Shown here: one piece after another, positions 24,994 to 33,993 of the stretch
Position numbering within the stretch: position 1 is the first letter of the stretch
Layout of the letters: the number at the start of each line of letters is the position of its first letter
Assembly (NCBI GenBank): GCA_030068145.1
Contig: JAPJBO010000219.1
Span: 124,001-188,000 of the forward strand
Length of the DNA stretch: 64,000 bases
From: Diplonema papillatum
Taxonomy: Eukaryota; Euglenozoa; Diplonemea; Diplonemida; Diplonemidae
Direction of reading: 5' to 3'
Made by a program: the position numbers and the translations under genes
Notes under the pieces: model-generated
Told to the model about the DNA's origin: nothing
The model's database searches: none
What the model saw: only the letters and a program-made list of their open reading frames with translations

Positions 24994-27859
24994 CTGCCTC
25001 GATCGTGATGTGAAGCTCACAGAGGACATGGCTGAAGACATGACGCTGCCGAAGACCGACAATGAGGATGACGAGGCGTTGAGGCTGCATTTACTCCGCA
25101 AGATAGCGAAGGTCGCGAAACTGCAAGAATCGTGGCACTTGGCGTGCAAAAAGTACACCCAAGTATGCACCCGATGCTTGTGGCCTGCTCTACAAGAGCG
25201 TCCCTCAGAGGCACGAGACTGTAACCTCCTCCTCAGTGAGCATACTCGTACAGCTAAAAAGGAACGTTGGCAGCGGTTTAATCTGAACGCGTACAGCGTT
25301 CAGGTTAGAAACAATGCATTTGTACCGCAAAAGACGGATGCCGAACGCAAGAGTGATGGGCACGGGCGAACCCATGCCTGCCGAATGCATCCCACAAGCT
25401 GACGAGCAAACAGACTGGTTATCGCAAAAAAAGAGGTTGCAAAGGAGTGACTTCGGAGTTGCTGGAAATAAGCAGCAAAAACTTTGCCAAAAGCAAGCAA
25501 GAAACGATTCCTGCGCGTAGCTGCCCTTTTGTATTAAGGTGGAAAAGGTGCATTTCCTAGTTGGGACTTGCACTGGCAAACGAAGTCCGTTGAAACGAAC
25601 AAGGGAAGACAAGTGTACCTGTACTGCAAACGAGTTGAGAGCTCGATTCAGAGCGCGTTTCTCTCCAACGTTCATGGTTTGGGAACAACAAGTGCTCGTT
25701 GAATGCATTGCCGGATCGTTTTTAAAGTGACCGTTTTCTTACGTAAAGCTGGAGTCAGCAAGTGAAACGCCACCGTTGGCGACGAGCTTCGCATTTTCTC
25801 CAGCATCTCATATTCGGTAAAAAACAATCCAATCCTGCCAGGCTGGCGACCGCGTGAAGGGAATGAAGGTGCTTCTCAAGTCCGGTGACACCGACAAGAT
25901 CATCTTCTTCACCAACCACTCCCGCCAGAAGGACATTTACATCCTCGCTGCGCACTATCTGCAGACCAGCGACTGGCACACCAATCCGACTATCACGAAG
26001 CACATCATCACCTTCTACACGAAAGCGCGCGCGTACGAGTCCCTCAGTGGCTTCTACGACGCCATAGCTCAGGTACTCTTTGATCAACGTTTTACATTCT
26101 TTGTACCTGCGCTTCGGAGGGCATCATTAAACGAAGTTTGCTCACATTTTCAAGTTCTCTCAACACGCGTTTCGGGGAAGATCGCTTCGATTGCAACGCC
26201 ACTTAACGACGATGCCCATTTCATGTTGTCGGCTGACACCATTTGCACACTTAACCGTGGTTGAAAAGACGACTGAAAGCATAGACACAAAGATGCTCAA
26301 AAAGCATCTGCAGAATAACACGAAAAAGCCTCAAGGCAAACCCCCGCTTTCACCATTTCTTCACACGCCGGGCATCATCCACCGAGGTTTGTTTCAAGTT
26401 CTCTCAATACGCGTTTCGGGGAAGAACGCTTCGACTGCAACGCCACTTAACGACGACGCCCATTTCATGTTGTCGGCTGACACCATTTGCGCACTTAACC
26501 ATGGTTGAGAAGACGACTGAAAGCATAGACACAAGGATAGCTCAAAAAGCATCTGCAGAATATCACGGAAAAGCCTCTAGGCAAACCCCCATTTTCACCA
26601 TTTCTTCACACTCTGGGAGCCCGCTGCTTAACAACGCGCAGTGCATGCTAATCCATCTTCCCTTCCATTCGGAGTCGAAAAGCAGCTACGTCGAGCATTT
26701 GTTTTCGTCTCTTCCGACGGCGTCCTTTCTCTTCCCAGGAGGTGGAAGGGAGGCTCCTTTTCCGGTGCGGGTTGCGGTGCTATCTCTTATTACCTACCAC
26801 CCCCCGTGTTTAAGATCGCGCCCTCCCCCCCCGTGTATAAGATCGGTTTTTTTGAGAAATGAGGGCGATCTTATACACGGGGGGGGAGTGGGGTGGGGTC
26901 CCGCGCAGCGGGATTTTTTTTTTTTTAGCCACATGCAATGTGTGAGGAAACTGAACCGCTCAAGTATGCCAAATTTGCCACCTGAAACCACGTCCAGGAT
27001 TTGGGCTCAGGGTAGTGCGGTCAACGAAAACTCTAGTTTCCCTTTCTACTTTCTCCTACTCTCGCGGTGTACGGTTTTTGGGCGTTTTTACTGTGGGGGG
27101 GGGTTCAGGGCCCCGCGCAGCGATTTTTTTTTTGGGGTGTTTTTTGTCCCCCCCCCCCCCCGTGTTTAAGATCGTCCCCCCGTGTATAAGATCGGTTTTT
27201 TTGGGGGGGCGATCTTAAACACGGAAAAACGCGATCTTAAACACGGGGGAGGGTAGGTATCATGTTATTTCCTCCCTTCCATTCGGAGTCGAAGCAGCTA
27301 CGTCGAGTATTTTGGGTGGGTGGGTGAAAGTACGGCAACCACCACACAGGTGTACATCGATGAGTTCCGAGACTATGACAAGGCGCTGGTTGCGTTGCAG
27401 GACTCGGCGAAGTACATGGACAAGAGCAAAGCGCAGAACCGGGATTTGAAGATGCAGCAGCTCGAGGCGAAGATAAACTTCGTCGAGCAGTTCGTGGAAG
27501 GCCGCAACATGGTGAAGTCCGACCCCACGCGCATGGTCGAGATCTGCAAAGAGCTGCTGGACGTGGAAGATATCGAAGGCGCCGTCCGCGTTGGCGACGT
27601 GTACGCGCTGCTGGTCGAGTTCTACACGGGCAGGCAGGAGTTTGAGAACGCGTACAACTACATCGAACGCATGCGAGACGGGCACATCATCCTCTCCTAC
27701 TACTTGGAGCCAGCACTGGTCCAGGCAGTGTACAAAGCGATGGGCATCGAATACAAAGAGCAGGAGCACGCGGCTCAGTCCCACCAGGCCGCGCCTCAGC
27801 AGAACCTCACCGACGACGTCGAAGACGAGATCGAGGAGGACATCGGTCCCGACGACTGA
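16971..27859 (+). CDS. IFT140: Intraflagellar transport protein IFT140, eight exons
   Basis: Join 16971-18428, 19126-20055, 20711-20887, 21796-22194, 23916-24353, 24992-25162, 25842-26072, 27350-27859; predicted 1437 aa, close to the vertebrate protein (about 1460). IFT140 is a core subunit of IFT complex A, which drives retrograde transport and membrane-protein entry in cilia. Residues 1 to about 690 form WD40-type beta-propellers (for example [35 protein letters not shown]). From about 760 the protein is TPR-like helical repeats ([38 protein letters not shown]), ending in an acidic tail ([14 protein letters not shown]) as in other IFT140s. Every junction keeps phase 0 and joins family-conserved sequence, for example LDVAE to VCLGNM and CKKYTQ to AGDRVKGMK. 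The exon 1 donor is the least certain. The gene looks intact; introns are 0.64-1.7 kb and full of repeats. Confidence 0.93.
19126..20055 (+). CDS. IFT140: IFT140 exon 2 (residues 487-796)
   Basis: Acceptor CTGGCAG before GGG; donor GAG-GTACCC. It covers the second propeller and the start of the TPR region ([18 protein letters not shown]). Confidence 0.9.
20711..20887 (+). CDS. IFT140: IFT140 exon 3 (residues 797-855)
   Basis: Acceptor ACCTCAG before GTG; donor CAG-GTACGC. TPR segment [18 protein letters not shown] to HDLLNVMYQ, strongly family-like. Confidence 0.92.
21485..21735 (+). repeat. R1 dispersed repeat copy in IFT140 intron 3
   Basis: Near-identical to 8405-8655, from CACATGCAATGTGTGAGG through GAGACTGCCAGTTGCGAA. 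It ends about 60 bases before the exon 4 acceptor. Confidence 0.85.
21796..22194 (+). CDS. IFT140: IFT140 exon 4 (residues 856-988)
   Basis: Acceptor ACACAG before GCC; donor CCG-GTATGC. TPR repeats including [18 protein letters not shown]. Its 3' third and the start of intron 4 are duplicated in reverse orientation at 1076-1392. Confidence 0.92.
22943..23245 (+). repeat. Dispersed repeat R2 in IFT140 intron 4
   Basis: From about ATAAGCGCCAGCTTGGAAGG through CCACGTGTTGAACGGACGTG to a tail containing CCATTCGGAGTC and CTACGTCGAGTATT. A second copy lies at 60303-60556 in an intron of the coiled-coil gene. The tail alone recurs at 26654-26700 and 27268-27311. Confidence 0.8.
23916..24353 (+). 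CDS. IFT140: IFT140 exon 5 (residues 989-1134)
   Basis: Acceptor GAACAG before GCA; donor CAG-GTTTGT. It reads [20 protein letters not shown] through SYTEALQ. Confidence 0.92.
24590..24952 (+). repeat. Tandem repeat of about 115 bp in IFT140 intron 5
   Basis: Three to four units containing CATGTTCCCCGCCGTGTTGC and AAGGAGAAGAAAAGCAGCGT, followed immediately by a (CA)n run at 24955-24990 that supplies the exon 6 acceptor. Confidence 0.85.
24992..25162 (+). CDS. IFT140: IFT140 exon 6 (residues 1135-1191)
   Basis: The acceptor is the last CAG of a CA microsatellite; donor CAA-GTATGC. It reads [19 protein letters not shown] to [10 protein letters not shown]. Confidence 0.92.
25842..26072 (+). 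CDS. IFT140: IFT140 exon 7 (residues 1192-1268)
   Basis: Acceptor TGCCAG before GCT; donor CAG-GTACTC. It reads [19 protein letters not shown] to FYDAIAQ, one of the most conserved parts of the family. Confidence 0.93.
26150..26620 (+). repeat. Tandem pair of ~245-bp repeats in IFT140 intron 7
   Basis: Two units each run from CACGCGTTTCGGGGAAGA through TGTTGTCGGCTGACACCATT to a GCAAACCCCC-type end. A single older copy of the second half is at about 580-720. Confidence 0.8.
26793..27257. mobile_element. TIR element with CCTACC ends, holding an R1 fragment
   Basis: The ends are inverted (CCTACCACCCCCCGTGTTTA left, AACACGGGGGAGGGTAGG right) with TA on both flanks (26791-26792, 27258-27259). 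GTGTTTAAGATCG and GTGTATAAGATCGG blocks repeat in both orientations near the ends. The middle (26925-27085) is a piece of R1, so this is either a captured repeat or a nested insertion. It shares its ends with the element at 6951-7182. Confidence 0.7.
27350..27859 (+). CDS. IFT140: IFT140 exon 8, C-terminus and stop
   Basis: Acceptor CCACACAG before GTG. It begins [19 protein letters not shown] and ends in the acidic tail and TGA. A hAT-type MITE starts 20 bases after the stop, so it lies in the 3' untranslated region. Confidence 0.93.
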   Translation: MYIDEFRDYDKALVALQDSAKYMDKSKAQNRDLKMQQLEAKINFVEQFVEGRNMVKSDPTRMVEICKELLDVEDIEGAVRVGDVYALLVEFYTGRQEFENAYNYIERMRDGHIILSYYLEPALVQAVYKAMGIEYKEQEHAAQSHQAAPQQNLTDDVEDEIEEDIGPDD

Positions 27860-27879
27860 AGGCCGTTCTCTCTCTCGAC

Positions 27880-28154
27880 CAGTGTCGCGCGCTACGGGAA
27901 ATACCGGCTGATTCCAGCCGGAAAAAAAGTACCGGCTGATAATCAGTCGGCTGATTTTTGGAAGGTCTGCTAATCAGACGGGTTTTGCGACAACATCTTG
28001 ATTCACATCTTGCCCGGTTTGTGCGTCAAGCTGATTCCGCTCCGCGGGCGGCGTAGCCAAAGCTTACACCTGTTGAAAATCGACTGATTTTGCACGAGTC
28101 TGCCGGCACGGAGAAAAGCCTCGAAGTTTAATCAGCCGGCTTGCGCGCACACTG
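27880..28154. mobile_element. hAT-type MITE in the IFT140 3' UTR
   Basis: Ends CAGTGTCGCGCGC and GCGCGCACACTG are inverted. Flanks are CTCTCGAC (27872-27879) and CTCTCGAA (28155-28162), an 8-bp duplication with one change. The interior carries CCGGCTGATAATCAG-type palindromes at both ends. A sister copy lies at 28847-29134. Confidence 0.8.
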
Positions 28155-28561
28155 CTCTCGAAGGGGGGAAAAGTGGCGCGCTTCGTCGCGGAGGCGTGCT
28201 GGGCGCCATTCCCACCGTTCATAGAGCACAGGCGAGGTTCGTGCGAGCTTTCTGAGTACAAAATGCTGATAGCAAACTGGGCTGCCTTTGTATCTGACCT
28301 GAGCGAACGCACTAGGGCAACCAAACGCGCCGGCTTCCAATCGCACCGTCAGAGAGCGAAGAAAAACATGTCTCTATCGGGCAGTCGGCACGAATCAGTC
28401 AATAGCAGCGATAGAGATTGCGGCGATTGCACTACCACCTTTTGGCGACGTTGCGGCATGCGGCCGAGCAGGTTGTGTGTGATCGAGCTCAGCCGCTCCG
28501 CAGTAGAGCGCCGCCGACGACGATCAGTGCAGAAAACGAAGCATTTCATCTCTTCCGGCGA

Positions 28562-28819
28562 TCACGTGTGGGCATCGCGCATGTGGGCATCCCTTCTGCG
28601 TGCATCGGCGAACCTTTGCATGCACAGTGGGCAGGTATTCTTGTCAAGCTTCTCAGCATGAACGTACAGCAGGTGTTGGCTCAGCCCGCCCTTGCGAACT
28701 GTCTTTTTGCACGATGGACATTGCGTTGTGCATTCGCAGGTTACTGTAGGGCGGTGGTGTGCGTCGTAGTGCGAAGAGGCCGTGGATTCGCGATGAAGTC
28801 GACCGAATGCCCCTCTCAT
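28562..28819 (-). CDS. Small two-finger C2H2 zinc-finger ORF
   Basis: An 85-residue open frame from an ATG (complement of 28817-28819). It contains two consecutive C2H2 fingers: CPSCKKTVRKGGLSQHLLYVH (Cys-x2-Cys, His-x4-His) and CPLCMQRFADARRRDAHM ending in a second His. The preceding residues also hold a CECTTQC motif. C2H2 fingers bind DNA or RNA, or mediate protein contacts; no other domain is present. It lies between two hAT MITEs in the same orientation. It could be a small gene, the last exon of an antisense gene, or a relic carried by a transposon. The spacing of zinc ligands is good, so the domain call is firmer than the gene call. Confidence 0.5.
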   Translation of the reverse strand: MRGAFGRLHRESTASSHYDAHHRPTVTCECTTQCPSCKKTVRKGGLSQHLLYVHAEKLDKNTCPLCMQRFADARRRDAHMRDAHT

Positions 28820-28846
28820 AGCACGTGAGCAGGGCTGCTGCCTAGC

Positions 28847-29134
28847 CGGTGTTCGCGCTATGGAAAAAAGCGCCTGATTTCAGCCGGGAAAAAAAGTACC
28901 GGCTGATAATCAGCCGGCTGATTTTTTGGAATGTCTGCCGATCAGACGGTTTTTGCGACAACATTCTGGATTCACATCTTGCCCGGTTAGTGCGTCAAGC
29001 TGTTTCCGCTCCGTGGGCGGCGTAGCCAAAGCTTACACCTGTTGAAAATCGGCTGATTTTGCACGAGTCTGCCGGTACGGAGAAAAGGCTCGAAATTTAA
29101 TCAGCCGGCAAGCCGGCTGATCGCGCGCACACTG
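28847..29134. mobile_element. hAT-type MITE, second copy
   Basis: Ends CGGTGTTCGCGC and GCGCGCACACTG; exact 8-bp target duplication TGCCTAGC at 28839-28846 and 29135-29142. The interior matches 27880-28154 over its whole length, including the CCGGCTGATAATCAGCCGG palindrome. Confidence 0.85.
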
Positions 29135-29700
29135 TGCCTAGCCAGTAAACCAAAATCTCCCCCTGCGACCTTTAGTGTGTTCGTGGCTTAGGACCGGCGT
29201 TGCGCACCTGCCAGTCTAAACACGTTCTTGCACTCCCCCCGGGAACGGAAGTGAACGACGCCTCAAACAACAAAAGCACCGTTCGAGAAGAAGGTTAGTC
29301 CGCCTGAGGACACACACAGAAATAGACAACGAAAGTAGAAAAAAAAAATTATGAAAAGTAAGGGCAAAACAAAAAGAGAAGAAACACCTAAGTTCCCGAC
29401 GCGCGCCTCGCTCTTGTTACTCAAGACCTTTTTGCTTTCTGTCTCCCCAAGTTCAAGAACACGCGAACCGGGATCGGAAAGGATACAGACCCGGTGGTGC
29501 GGAGGTTGACCGTACGCTGCCTTTTGCACAACACGGCTGCATACAGCCCTTGTTGTTAGGTGTGCAGTCAGCCATCACAAGGTCCCAGATCTCGCCTGTC
29601 GGGAGTTCAAAAAGTAGCACAGGGACGGAATCTGCAAATCTGAAGAATATGAAGCTTGTCCGATTTCACTGTTTTCACTCTGCAAACGATAGGCCATATT
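29135..29700. other. Non-coding intergenic sequence
   Basis: Nothing recognised apart from A-rich runs near 29340. Confidence 0.4.
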
Positions 29701-32700
29701 GACGAAGGCACCCGGAGACTTTAAAACCTCCGGAATCTCAAGGGAATTTTAACTCGAAATCCACAAAAGGATGCTCCCCCACTGAAAACAAGAAAGAAAA
29801 GAGAGGCAGGGCCACCATCGACTGGCCAGCCCGACGACCCAAAGGGGGGCAGGGGCCGGCCCTGCAGGGGACAGCCGCGAGCCCGCGATGCCCTAGAGCC
29901 GACGCACGCCGGGCGGCGGCTGTCGAAGGCGGGCTCCGGCGGCTGGGAGCGCAGCGGCGGCGGCCCCGTCGGCTTCCCCGCGCCGTACCCGGGCGCCGCG
30001 CACCCCGGCAGGCCGTGGGGCGCCGCCGGCGGCGGCGGTGTCTTGAAGGAGGCCGGGAGTTCAAAAAGTAGCACAGGGGACGGAATTTGCAAATGGAACC
30101 CCGGATCTCTAAGTGAACTTACTCTACAAACTGAAGAATAGGAAGGCGTACCTCAACTTCACTGATAAATACTCACTCAGAGCACAAAAAGGATACCTTC
30201 CCAGAACGACGAAGGTCACCCGGAGACTTTAAAACTGAAGAATATGAAGCCAGCTAGTACGTACCTCAATTTCACTGATAAATACTCACTCAGAGCACAA
30301 AAAGGATACCTTCCCAGAACGACGAAGGTCACCCGGAGACTTTAAAACCCCGGAGTTTCAAGCGAACTTTCACTCAAAATAAACAAAGGATGCTCCCCCA
30401 CTGAAAACAAGAAAAGAGGCAGGGCCACCATCGACTGGCCAGCCCGACGACCCAAAGGGGGGCAGGGGCCCTGCAGGGGACAGCCGCGAGATGCCCGTGC
30501 ACGCGCAGCCGACGCACGCCGGGCGGCGGCTGTCGAAGGCGGGCTCCGGCGGCTGGGAGCGCAGCGGGCGGCGGCCCCGTCGACTTCCCCGCGCCGTACC
30601 CGGGCGCCGCGCACCCCGGCAGGCCGTGGGGCGCCGCCGACGGTGGCGGTGCCTTGAAGGAGGCCGGGAGTTCAAAAAGTAGCACAGGGGACGGAATTTG
30701 CAAATGGAACCCCGGATCTCTAAGTGAACTTACTCCACGAACTGAAGAATATGAAGCTAGCTAGTACGTACCTCAATTTCACTGATAAATACTCACTCAG
30801 AGCACAAAAAGATACCTTCCCATAACGACGAAGGTCACCCGGAGACTTTAAAACCCCGGAGTTTCAACTTTCACTCTAAATACACAAAGGATGCTCCCCC
30901 ACTGAAAACAAGAAAAGAGGCAGGGCCACCATCAACTGGCCAGCCCGACGACCCAAAGGGGGGCAGGGGCCCTGCAGGGGACAGCCGCGAGATGCCCGTG
31001 CACGCGCAGCCGACGCACGCCGGGCGGCGGCTGTCGAAGGCGGGCTCCGCCGGCTGGGAGCGCAGCGGGCGGCGGCTCCGTCGACTTCCCCGCGCCGTAC
31101 CCGGGCGCCGCGCACCCCGGCAGGCCGTGGGGCGCCGCCGGCGGCGGCGGTGCCTTGAAGGAGGCCGGGAGTTCAAAAAGTAGCACAGGGGACGGAATTT
31201 GCAAATGGAACCCCGGATCTCTAAGTGAACTTGCACTCTACGAACTGAAGAATATGAAGCTAGCTAGTACGTACCTCAACTTCACTGATAAATACTCACT
31301 CAGAGCACAAAAAGGATACCTTCCCAGAACGACGAAGGTCACCCGGAGACTTTAAAACCCCGGAGTTTCAACTTTCACTCTAAATACACAAAGGATGCTC
31401 CCCCACTGAAAACAAGAAAAGAGGCAGGGCCGCCATCGACTGGCCAGCCCGACGACCCAAAGGGGGGCAGGGGCCCTGCAGGGGACAGCCGCGAGATGCC
31501 CGTGCACGCGCAGCCGACGCACGCCGGGCGGCGGCTGTCGAAGGCGGGCTCCGCCGGCTGGGAGCGCAGCGGGCGGCGGCTCCGTCGACTTCCCCGCGCC
31601 GTACCCGGGGCGCCGCGCACCCCGGCAGGCCGTGGGGCGCCGCCGGCGGCGGCGGTACCTTGAAGGAGGCCGGGAGTTCAAAAAGTAGCACAGGGGACGG
31701 AATTTGCAAATGGAACCCCGGATCTCTAAGTGCACTTACTCCACGAACTGAAGAATATGAAGCTAGCTAGTACGTACCTCAATTTCACTGATAAATACTC
31801 ACTCAGAGCACAAAAAGATACCTTCCCATAACGACGAAGGTCACCCTGAGACTTTAAAACCCCGGAGTTTCAACTTTCACTCTAAATACACAAAGGATGC
31901 TCCCCCACTGAAAACAAGAAAAGAGGCAGGGCCACCATCAACTGGCCAGCCCGACGACCCAAAGGGGGGCAGGGGCCCTGCAGGGGACAGCCGCGAGATG
32001 CCCGTGCACGCGCAGCCGACGCACGCCGGGCGGCGGCTGTCGAAGGCGGGCTCCGCCGGCTGGGAGCGCAGCGGGCGGCGGCTCCGTCGACTTCCCCGCG
32101 CCGTACCCGGGCGCCGCGCACCCCGGCAGGCCGTGGGGCGCCGCCGGCGGCGGCGGTGCCTTGAAGGAGGCCGGGAGTTCAAAAAGTAGCACAGGGGACG
32201 GAATTTGCAAATGGAACCCCGGATCTCTAAGTGAACTTGCACTCTACGAACTGAAGAATATGAAGCTAGCTAGTACGTACCTCAACTTCACTGATAAATA
32301 CTCACTCAGAGCACAAAAAGGATACCTTCCCAGAACGACGAAGGTCACCCGGAGACTTTAAAACCCCGGAGTTTCAACTTTCACTCTAAATACACAAAGG
32401 ATGCTCCCCCACTGAAAACAAGAAAAGAGGCAGGGCCGCCATCGACTGGCCAGCCCGACGACCCAAAGGGGGGCAGGGGCCCTGCAGGGGACAGCCGCGA
32501 GATGCCCGTGCACGCGCAGCCGACGCACGCCGGGCGGCGGCTGTCGAAGGCGGGCTCCGCCGGCTGGGAGCGCAGCGGGCGGCGGCTCCGTCGACTTCCC
32601 CGCGCCGTACCCGGGGCGCCGCGCACCCCGGCAGGCCGTGGGGCGCCGCCGGCGGCGGCGGTACCTTGAAGGAGGCCGGGAGTTCAAAAAGTAGCACAGG

Positions 32701-32937
32701 GGACGGAATTTGCAAATGGAACCCCGGATCTCTAAGTGAACTTACTCTACGAACTGAAGAATATGAAGCTAGCTAGTCCGTACCTCAATTTCACTGTACA
32801 ACACAAATACTCACTCAGAGCACAAAAAGATACCTTCCCAGAACGACGAAGGTCACCCGGAGACTTTAAAACCCCGGAGTTTCAACTTTCACTCTAAATA
32901 CACAAAGGATGCTCCCCCACTGAAAACAAGAAAAGAG
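29700..32937 (+). repeat. Tandem array of about 505-bp exon-fragment units
   Basis: Six units repeat the first ~235 bases of the coiled-coil exon at 32938 (from GCAGGG through the MPVHAQPTHAGRRLSKAG segment) with its upstream intron tag and then a shared tail starting GGCCGGGAGTTCAAAAAGTA. Exon-like parts lie at about 29808, 30420, 30920, 31427, 31927 and 32432. An extra pair of bare tags occupies 30120-30340. The blocks 30871-31876 and 31877-32882 are nearly identical, a 1006-bp two-unit duplication of recent age. Most units differ from the functional exon by an extra G in the GCGGGCGGCGGC stretch, so they would shift frame if spliced in. Confidence 0.9.
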
Positions 32938-33009
32938 GCAGGGCCGCCATCGACTGGCCAGCCCGACGACCCAAAGGGGGGCAGGGGCCCTGCAGGGGAC
33001 AGCCGCGAG

Positions 33010-33993
33010 ATGCCCGTGCACGCGCAGCCGACGCACGCCGGGCGGCGGCTGTCGAAGGCGGGCTCCGGCGGCTGGGAGCGCAGCGGCGGCGGCCCCGTCG
33101 ACTTCCCGGCGCCGTACCCGGGCGCCGCGCACCCCGGCAGGCCGTGGGGCGCCGCCGGCGGCGGCGCCTTGAAGGAGTCCGACCAGCGGTCGATCTCACC
33201 GGCGCGGCGCTTCCCGCCGCTGCCGCACCTGCGCGAGTTCGAGCCCAACCCGACGCTGCCGGCACGGTTCGCGAGCCCGCCGCCTCCCGACCGGCCCTGG
33301 CCCCCCGGGGGGGGGCACCTCCTCAGCAGTCAGATCGCGGAGCCAGACCCCGCGTTCCTCCGCTCGCGGCTCGCCGATGCCGAGCTCGCCCTCGCCCGGC
33401 AGGAGATAGACGGCCTCCGACGGCAGGTTTCCACGAAGCAGGCGAGAATCGCGGAGCTGGAAGAGCAAGTGTCCGAGAGCGCAGTGTACGCCAAGGAGCT
33501 GCGGAGCTTGCAGCGGCAAGTCGACACGAAGCAGGACCGCATCGACGCGCTCGAGTCGACCGGAAACGGCGCGAAGGCACTGCAGTGGAAGAACGACGAC
33601 TTGCAGGAGCAGCTATCCTCTGCCAACACCCGGATCGCGGAGCTGAAGGCCTCCCTGCGGCTGGCTGAGACGGGGAAGCAAAAAGCAGCGGAGGACCTCG
33701 ATTCCGTGCTGGCCGACACCCAGCGGGCGATGACGCTGCGGACAGAGCAGGCGAACGTGCAGGTTGCCCTGGACGAGCTGAGGGTCAGGCACAAGGAGAT
33801 GCTGGCGTCGGCGCTGGAGGACATCAACGCCGCGAACGCGAAGCTGACCGAGCAGGAGGCCTGCGTGGACGACCTCCGCCGGCAGCTGGCGGCCGAGAAG
33901 AAGCTCGCCGCCATAGACGAGGTCGGCGCTTCGCGGACGCACCGAGAGCTGCAGGGCGCGTACGACACCATCCGCGAACTCGAGGCAGAACGG
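33010..33993 (+). CDS. Coiled-coil gene, first recognised exon
   Basis: ATG at 33010 (MPVHAQPTHAGRRLSKAG). The frame stays open upstream to 32938, just after a possible acceptor (AAGAG before GCA), so translation may begin in an unseen upstream exon. The donor is CGG-GTGCGT at 33994, phase 0. Coiled coil starts at about residue 110. Confidence 0.75.

Noticed and set aside
27872-29142. LTR-retrotransposon interpretation of the two ~280-bp direct repeats
   Set aside because: Each copy has its own inverted ends and its own 8-bp duplication, so they are two independent hAT-type MITE insertions rather than LTRs.
29720-33265. Many minus-strand frames of 80-125 codons across the tandem array
   Set aside because: They are Pro/Arg-rich shadows of the GC-rich exon on the plus strand, repeated with each unit.
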